18,844 bases of DNA from Betaproteobacteria bacterium (lineage in GTDB: Bacteria; Pseudomonadota; Gammaproteobacteria; Burkholderiales; SG8-39): contig JAFAGU010000201.1 of the NCBI GenBank assembly GCA_019237595.1, positions 1 through 18,844 on the forward strand, written 5' to 3'. This document shows positions 15,181 through 18,844 of this stretch, piece after piece. The notes under the pieces are model-generated. The model had not been told where the DNA came from and made no database searches. It was given only the letters and a program-made list of their open reading frames with translations. The translations under genes were made by a program, and so were the position numbers. Position 1 is the first letter of the stretch. Every line of letters starts with the position of its first letter.

Positions 15181-15974
15181 TCCTCGCGATCGACGCCGGA
15201 AACTCGCGCGTGAAGTGGGGATGGCTGGAAGGCGAAGAGGCCGGCGCGCTTCGCTGGAGCAGCATCGCCACCGTGTCGCTCATTGAGTTCGCCGCATCGA
15301 GCGACCACGTGAATCCGTTCTCGATCACTCACGAGGCGCCCGAGCGCATCGTCATCTCCAACGTGGCCGGCGAAGGCGCCCACCAGCTGCTCGTCAACTG
15401 GACGAGCATCTTCGACACCGAGACGCTGTGGCTGCGCGGCGAGGCGGAACGCTGCGGGGTAAAAAGCGGCTACGAGCGGCCCGAGCAGCTCGGGCCCGAC
15501 CGCTGGGCGGCGCTCGTCGCCGCGAAGAGCGCCCACCACGGCCCGGCGCTCGTGGTGAACGCAGGAACCGCCACGACGGTCGACATGCTCGGGGGCGACG
15601 GCAGCTTCCTCGGCGGCGCGATTCTCCCGGGCGTGGAGCTCATGCGCTTCGTGCTCCACGAGCACACCGGGCGCCTGCCGGTGGCGCCGGGCCAATTCCG
15701 CGACCGCCCGCGCAACACCATCGATGCCATCGAGACGGGCTGCCGGCACGCGCAGGCCGGCGCCATCGAGCGCATGTACCGCGCTTTCCGCGACATCGAG
15801 CCGAACCCCGTGTGCATGGTCTCGGGGGGCGCCGGCGCATCGCTCATCGACCAGATCTCCGCGCCGCGCCGCTATGTCGAGAATCTCGTCCTGGAAGGGC
15901 TCGGCCGCGTCGCGCTGGACGAGCGCCGCCGGGAAGCAGCGAGGGCGGCTTCGCCGCTCAAGGCGGTCAAGTGA
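15177..15974 (+). CDS. coaX: Type III pantothenate kinase
   Basis: 265 residues. It phosphorylates pantothenate in the first step of coenzyme A synthesis and, unlike type I enzymes, is generally insensitive to CoA feedback. ASKHA-fold motifs are visible: ILAIDAGNSRVKWG with Asp6 for phosphate binding, the pantothenate-site LGPDRWAALVAA, VVNAGTATTVDML with the catalytic Asp region, FLGGAILPGVELM and the adenosine motif VSGGAGASL. The start overlaps the birA stop (ATGA) and the stop overlaps the next gene's GTG (GTGA). The birA-coaX pairing is common in betaproteobacteria and links two carboxylase/CoA cofactors. Confidence 0.94.
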   Translation: MILAIDAGNSRVKWGWLEGEEAGALRWSSIATVSLIEFAASSDHVNPFSITHEAPERIVISNVAGEGAHQLLVNWTSIFDTETLWLRGEAERCGVKSGYERPEQLGPDRWAALVAAKSAHHGPALVVNAGTATTVDMLGGDGSFLGGAILPGVELMRFVLHEHTGRLPVAPGQFRDRPRNTIDAIETGCRHAQAGAIERMYRAFRDIEPNPVCMVSGGAGASLIDQISAPRRYVENLVLEGLGRVALDERRREAARAASPLKAVK

Positions 15975-16669
15975 GGGCGCTCTTTCTTTTCCTCGTGCTC
16001 GCCAACGTCGCGTTCTTCGCCTGGACGCGCTATTTCTCGCCAGCCGATGCCGTAGCCGACCCGGCGCCACTGGGTCGCCAGATCCAGCCCGACAAGCTGC
16101 GGGTCGTCGGCACCGGCGAGACCTCGGCGACGGCCGCCAAACCGGTGCCGCCGCCCGCAGTGGTGGAGGCCGCGCTCACTGCGCCCTCCGCGCCAGCGAG
16201 CGGCGCTTGCGTGGAATGGGGCAGCTTCACCGTTGCAGACGCGCCTCGCGCGCAGAAGGCGCTCGAGCCGCTTTCCCTCGGCACGAGGCTCGCGGAGCGC
16301 CGCACGGAGGAGATGGCGGCATGGTGGGTCTTCATCCCGCCGCCGGCCGCGTCTCCCACGCCGCGCCAGGCCGCGCTCAAGAAGGCTTCGGAGCTGAAGG
16401 CGCTTCGCGTCGAGGACTACTTCGTCGTGTCCGACGAAGGCCCGAATCGCTGGGCGATCTCCCTCGGCGTCTTCCGCACGGAGGAGGCGGCGCAGGCGCG
16501 CCTTGCCGCGCTGCGGCAGCAGGGCGTGCGCAGCGCGCAGGTCGGCCCGCGCGAGACGCTCGTGCCGAAAATCTGGCTCCAAGTGAAGAGCGTCGACGCG
16601 GGCACCGAAGCGAAGCTGAAGGACATCGCGCGCCAGATCGACGGCAGCGAGCTTCGTCCCTGCCTCTAG
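15971..16669 (+). CDS. SPOR-domain membrane protein
   Basis: 232 residues from GTG 15971. A single N-terminal transmembrane segment (MRALFLFLVLANVAFFAWTR) anchors it in the inner membrane, followed by a Pro/Ala-rich linker (about 25-75) and a periplasmic region. The C-terminal part, with NRWAISLGVFRTEEAAQARL then AALRQQGVRSAQ, is a SPOR domain, which in known proteins binds denuded septal peptidoglycan. A Cys at 79 (GACVEWGSF) and one near the C-terminus (LRPCL) may pair. The start is set by the membrane segment beginning right there and by the GTGA overlap with coaX. The two N-terminal repeats of a beta-alpha-beta pattern suggest a degenerate second SPOR-like unit near residues 79-145, but that is tentative. 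Confidence 0.85.
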   Translation: MRALFLFLVLANVAFFAWTRYFSPADAVADPAPLGRQIQPDKLRVVGTGETSATAAKPVPPPAVVEAALTAPSAPASGACVEWGSFTVADAPRAQKALEPLSLGTRLAERRTEEMAAWWVFIPPPAASPTPRQAALKKASELKALRVEDYFVVSDEGPNRWAISLGVFRTEEAAQARLAALRQQGVRSAQVGPRETLVPKIWLQVKSVDAGTEAKLKDIARQIDGSELRPCL

Positions 16670-16684
16670 GCCAGGCTCCAGGCC

Positions 16685-16724
16685 TTAGGGACATCGATTG
16701 AACGTTAGGGACATCGATCGAACA
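16685..16724. repeat. Two tandem 20-bp direct repeats before the DUF4124 gene
   Basis: TTAGGGACATCGATTGAACG (16685-16704) is followed immediately by TTAGGGACATCGATCGAACA (16705-16724), identical at 18 of 20 positions. Each unit contains the palindrome ATCGAT. The block ends 5 bases before the start codon of the next gene and occupies most of the 60-bp gap. It could be a regulator binding site or a remnant of an insertion-sequence end; no transposase is present. Confidence 0.85.
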
Positions 16725-16729
16725 ATGGC

Positions 16730-17467
16730 ATGATAGCGAACGTGACTCGCGCACGAATTGTCCTTTCCCCGCTCCTCGCTGCGAGCGTGTCGTTTGCAGG
16801 CTCCGCCGCGGCGCAGCAGCTCTATCGCTGGACCGACGACCAGGGGCGCGTCCACGTGACCGATTCCCCGCCGCCGTCCGGCGCGAAGAACGTGCAGGCA
16901 AGGAAGGCCGATGCGCCGCCGAGCGCGAGCGCCGATGCGGGCACCGGCGGCAGCCTTCCCTTCGAGCTGCAGAAGGCAATGAAGGATTTCCCCGTGGTGC
17001 TGTATTCCGCGCCGACCTGCGAGGAACTGTGCTCGCTGGCCCGCGCAGCGCTCAACAAGCGGGGAATCCCGTTCCAGGAAATCGTCGTGCGCGACGACAA
17101 GGGAAACGCCGAGCTGAAGAAGGTCTCCGGGTCGAACGTGGTCCCGGTCATCCTCGTCGGCAGCCGGGTGCAACAGGGTTTCCAGGCAGAGGCCCTGGAC
17201 ACGCTTCTCGACTACGCCGGTTATCCCAAGGCCGGCACGGTCCCGCCGCGGTCGCAGCAGGCGCCGAAGCCTCCGGCCGCGAAGGAGGCGTCCAAGCCCG
17301 TCGAGGAAGCGAGCACCTCGCGAGGCCGCTATAGCCCCGTCGCGCCGAGCCTCCCCGACGCCGAACCGCAGCGGCGCTACGCGCCCATCCCGGGCAAGGA
17401 CGAGCCGCTCACTGGCCCGTACGGCGCGAAATCGACACCTCCGGCGTCCGACGCCCCAGAGAAGTAG
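16730..17467 (+). CDS. DUF4124 and glutaredoxin-like envelope protein
   Basis: 245 residues. A signal peptide runs to about residue 28 (GSAAAQQ). Next comes a DUF4124 domain (QQLYRWTDDQGRVHVTDSPP), a short linker and a thioredoxin/glutaredoxin-like domain from about 86 to 165: FPVVLYSAPTCEELCSLARA with Cys97 and Cys101, a helix LNKRGIPFQEIVV, the cis-Pro motif NVVPVILVG and LDTLLDYAGYP. The Cys pair is spaced CxxxC instead of the usual CxxC. The tail (170-245) is rich in Pro, Lys and Ser and likely disordered. The role is probably periplasmic thiol chemistry, but this is inference. The start is uncertain: ATG 16730 lacks a clear ribosome binding site, and GTG 16742 is an alternative. The 3' end overlaps the convergent cyclase gene by 59 bp. 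Confidence 0.87.
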   Translation: MIANVTRARIVLSPLLAASVSFAGSAAAQQLYRWTDDQGRVHVTDSPPPSGAKNVQARKADAPPSASADAGTGGSLPFELQKAMKDFPVVLYSAPTCEELCSLARAALNKRGIPFQEIVVRDDKGNAELKKVSGSNVVPVILVGSRVQQGFQAEALDTLLDYAGYPKAGTVPPRSQQAPKPPAAKEASKPVEEASTSRGRYSPVAPSLPDAEPQRRYAPIPGKDEPLTGPYGAKSTPPASDAPEK

Positions 17468-18350
17468 CGTCCGCGTCGTCCGGGACGTCGGGGGCTTGCT
17501 CGGCGGCAATCTGTCCCTTTCCGCTGCGCTTCGCGCGATCCATGAGGGAATCGCAAAAAGCAATGATGCCCTCCGCGTCGAGTCGGCTGCCTTGAAAACT
17601 CGCCAACCCGATGCTCAGGGTAATGGTCCAGTCGTTCAGCTTGTGCTCGAGAAGCTTGCCCCGGAGCCTTTGCACAATTTCCCGCGCGTTGTCGATAGTG
17701 CTATCGGGAAGCAGGATCGCGAATTCATCGCCGCCTAGGCGCGCAGCGGTATCGGAACGACGGATGCATTTCGTGATCGCGTCGGCAATCGTTCGCAGGA
17801 CCGCATCTCCGACCACGTTGCCGAACTCGTCGTTGATGAGCCTGAAATCGTCGCAGTCGACGAGCGCCACGCTGAAGGTGCCGCCCGAGCGCGCGCTTCG
17901 ATTGATTTCCCGGTCCAGCAGCTCGCGGAAATATTGCTGGTTTGCCGCGCCGGTCAGGCCGTCGATCCTGGACGCCGCCTCGTGGCGACGGAACAGCAGC
18001 TCGAGCGGATGCGTGAGTGCCACCACCACGAAAAACGTTCCCCAGCGATCGAGGAGCCACACCCACCAATAGAACGAAAATAGAACGGGGGCGGGATATG
18101 CAGACAGGGCGAGGTATTGGACGAATGAAGAACCTATGGCGAAAGCGAGGCCGGCTGTAAGCCCGGCGTTCCAGGTGGCAATGAGGATCACCACGACGTA
18201 CAGGAGACTCAGGTTGAGCTCCGGAGGCGTGAGAATGTCGATGGCGGCAATGGCGAAGAACAACGCGCCGCACATGACAACCGCCGTCGCCGGCCGCAGA
18301 TGGAACAGGCCCAGGATCCTGCGCTGCCAGACACCTAGCTGGGAAACCAC
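17409..18350 (-). CDS. Membrane diguanylate cyclase (GGDEF) with N-terminal membrane sensor
   Basis: 313 residues from GTG 18350. The N-terminal ~115 residues hold about four hydrophobic segments (around 20-40, 46-62, 64-84 and 100-115), a membrane sensor of unrecognised type. A GGDEF domain follows from about 128 to 280: IDGLTGAANQQYF, LVDCDDFRLINDEFGNVVGD, the inhibitory I-site RRSD at 197-200, GGDEF at 206-210 and LSIGLASF. It should make cyclic di-GMP, with product inhibition through the I-site. Two binding-pocket positions differ from the usual pattern: NQQ instead of NRR/NRH, and FGN instead of GH. The C-terminal 30 residues are polar. The ribosome binding site GGGAGG is close (3 bases) to the GTG. 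It lies downstream of a second GGDEF gene. Confidence 0.9.
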   Translation of the reverse strand: MVSQLGVWQRRILGLFHLRPATAVVMCGALFFAIAAIDILTPPELNLSLLYVVVILIATWNAGLTAGLAFAIGSSFVQYLALSAYPAPVLFSFYWWVWLLDRWGTFFVVVALTHPLELLFRRHEAASRIDGLTGAANQQYFRELLDREINRSARSGGTFSVALVDCDDFRLINDEFGNVVGDAVLRTIADAITKCIRRSDTAARLGGDEFAILLPDSTIDNAREIVQRLRGKLLEHKLNDWTITLSIGLASFQGSRLDAEGIIAFCDSLMDRAKRSGKGQIAAEQAPDVPDDADATSLGRRTPEVSISRRTGQ

Positions 18351-18394
18351 GTGCCTCCCTTATCCGGGAAATCGGGCGTCTTTTTGCTCCTGCC

Positions 18395-18411
18395 GGCGTA
18401 AAGGATACGCC
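18395..18411. other. Small hairpin between the two GGDEF genes
   Basis: GGCGTA and TACGCC form a perfect 6-bp stem around a 5-base loop, in the 86-bp gap 18351-18436. On the minus strand no T-run follows, so it is a weak candidate for a terminator or a processing/stability element between the two cyclase genes. Apart from the ribosome binding site for the downstream gene, I see nothing else in this gap. Confidence 0.35.
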
Positions 18412-18436
18412 CTGCACCCGCAGCACGGCTCACGCG

Positions 18437-18844
18437 CTATTCCGGGGGCGACTCATAGACAAGCCGATCCTTGCCTTCTGCCTTGGCGCGCAGCATCAGC
18501 GCGTCGCAGGCCGCGATGATTTCCTCCGGCGAGTGCGCCGGCGCGCGAAAGGTCGCCGCGCCGATGCTCAGTGACGAGCGCCAGCCGTGCGCGTCGAAAA
18601 TCCGATGCAAGTCCGCTCGCATCCGCTCGAGCGCCTGTACGACTCGCGAACCCTCGGTCTGCGGGAAGAGGACCGCGAACTCGTCGCCACCGAGACGGGC
18701 GACCACGTCGGTCATGCGCACGGTACGCCGCACTTCATCGACCAGCGTTTTGAGCAGCGTGTCGCCCTCCCGGTGGCCGCGCCGGTCATTGATGGCCTTC
18801 AGATTGTCGCAGTCGAGGTAAGCAAGCGAGAATGGCTCGCCTGA
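18437..18844 (-). CDS. GGDEF-domain diguanylate cyclase, C-terminal part (5' end outside window)
   Basis: The last 135 codons are visible; the frame is open to the window edge. The content is an almost complete GGDEF domain: FSLAYLDCDNLKAINDRRGH with the metal Asp and substrate Asn/Asp, the I-site RMTD, RLGGDEFAVLFPQTE, and SSLSIGAATF. Unlike its neighbour, it keeps the standard RGH motif. An internal ATG (18733) exists but would cut the domain in half, so it is not the start. It should make cyclic di-GMP. The stop TAG is 86 bp upstream of the second cyclase gene on the same strand, so the two are probably in one transcription unit. Sensor domains upstream cannot be seen. Confidence 0.9.
   Translation of the reverse strand, partial: SGEPFSLAYLDCDNLKAINDRRGHREGDTLLKTLVDEVRRTVRMTDVVARLGGDEFAVLFPQTEGSRVVQALERMRADLHRIFDAHGWRSSLSIGAATFRAPAHSPEEIIAACDALMLRAKAEGKDRLVYESPPE

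Noticed and set aside
16666..16688. Terminator after the SPOR gene (CTAGGCC ... GGCCTTAG)
   Set aside because: Short GGCC stem, with a bulge beyond it and no T-run; too weak to call.
18351..18436. Cyclic di-GMP riboswitch upstream of the second GGDEF gene
   Set aside because: The gap is only 86 bp and contains one small hairpin; I cannot find the conserved three-stem architecture of GEMM riboswitches.
1..18844. CRISPR arrays, tRNA/rRNA genes, integrases, toxin-antitoxin or phage-defence genes
   Set aside because: No repeats with spacers, no cloverleaf or rRNA sequence, and no proteins of these classes were recognised on either strand.

Overview
The window is 18.8 kb of dense, GC-rich bacterial chromosome. 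Gene content and order point to a betaproteobacterium, probably Burkholderiales-like: a monofunctional biotin ligase followed by type III pantothenate kinase and a SPOR-domain protein, a DUF4124-glutaredoxin protein, WaaF, and a DppA/B/C plus fused DppDF transporter. This placement is inferred from families seen in the sequence, not from a database search. I see no tRNA, rRNA, CRISPR array, transposase or phage gene. No stretch of 300 bases lacks a gene; the largest gaps are about 86 bp (18351-18436) and 60 bp (16670-16729).

Layout. (1) 2-3894, plus strand: a tightly packed run of waaF (3' end only), an NTF2/SnoaL-like protein, a YheT-type alpha/beta hydrolase, phosphomannomutase/phosphoglucomutase, an exported Cys-type glutathione peroxidase and a PsiF-repeat protein. 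Adjacent genes overlap or lie within 4 bp, so they probably form one envelope/sugar-nucleotide/stress operon. (2) 3902-6004, minus strand: ugpB then ugpQ, a glycerol-3-phosphate binding protein and a glycerophosphodiester phosphodiesterase without the ugpA/E/C transporter genes. (3) 6035-7441, plus strand: an amidase-signature hydrolase, divergent from ugpB across 30 bp. (4) 7451-9335, minus strand: an MlrC/M81-family metallopeptidase followed by a small DUF1304 membrane protein. (5) 9373-14393, plus strand: a complete peptide-type ABC importer (binding protein, two permeases, one polypeptide with two ATPase domains), divergent from the M81 gene across 37 bp. (6) 14404-16669, plus strand: birA, coaX and a SPOR protein, a housekeeping cofactor operon. 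(7) 16730-17467, plus strand: a DUF4124-glutaredoxin envelope protein preceded by two tandem 20-bp repeats. (8) 17409 to the end, minus strand: two GGDEF diguanylate cyclase genes in a row, the upstream one cut by the window edge.

How the parts work together. Blocks 3-5 read as a nitrogen/carbon scavenging island: an importer for peptides or amides flanked by an M81 hydrolase and an amidase that could cleave imported substrates. Block 2 would release and capture glycerol-3-phosphate from phosphodiesters but needs permease and ATPase subunits from elsewhere. Blocks 1 and 6 are core metabolism.

Nothing here is clearly a new system. The observations most worth checking are the apparent CTG start of the first permease (part of a series of NTGA stop/start overlaps using all four NTG codons), the 20-bp tandem repeat before the DUF4124 gene, the AT-rich segment with a slippery-type heptamer inside the binding-protein gene, and the amidase/M81/importer neighbourhood.
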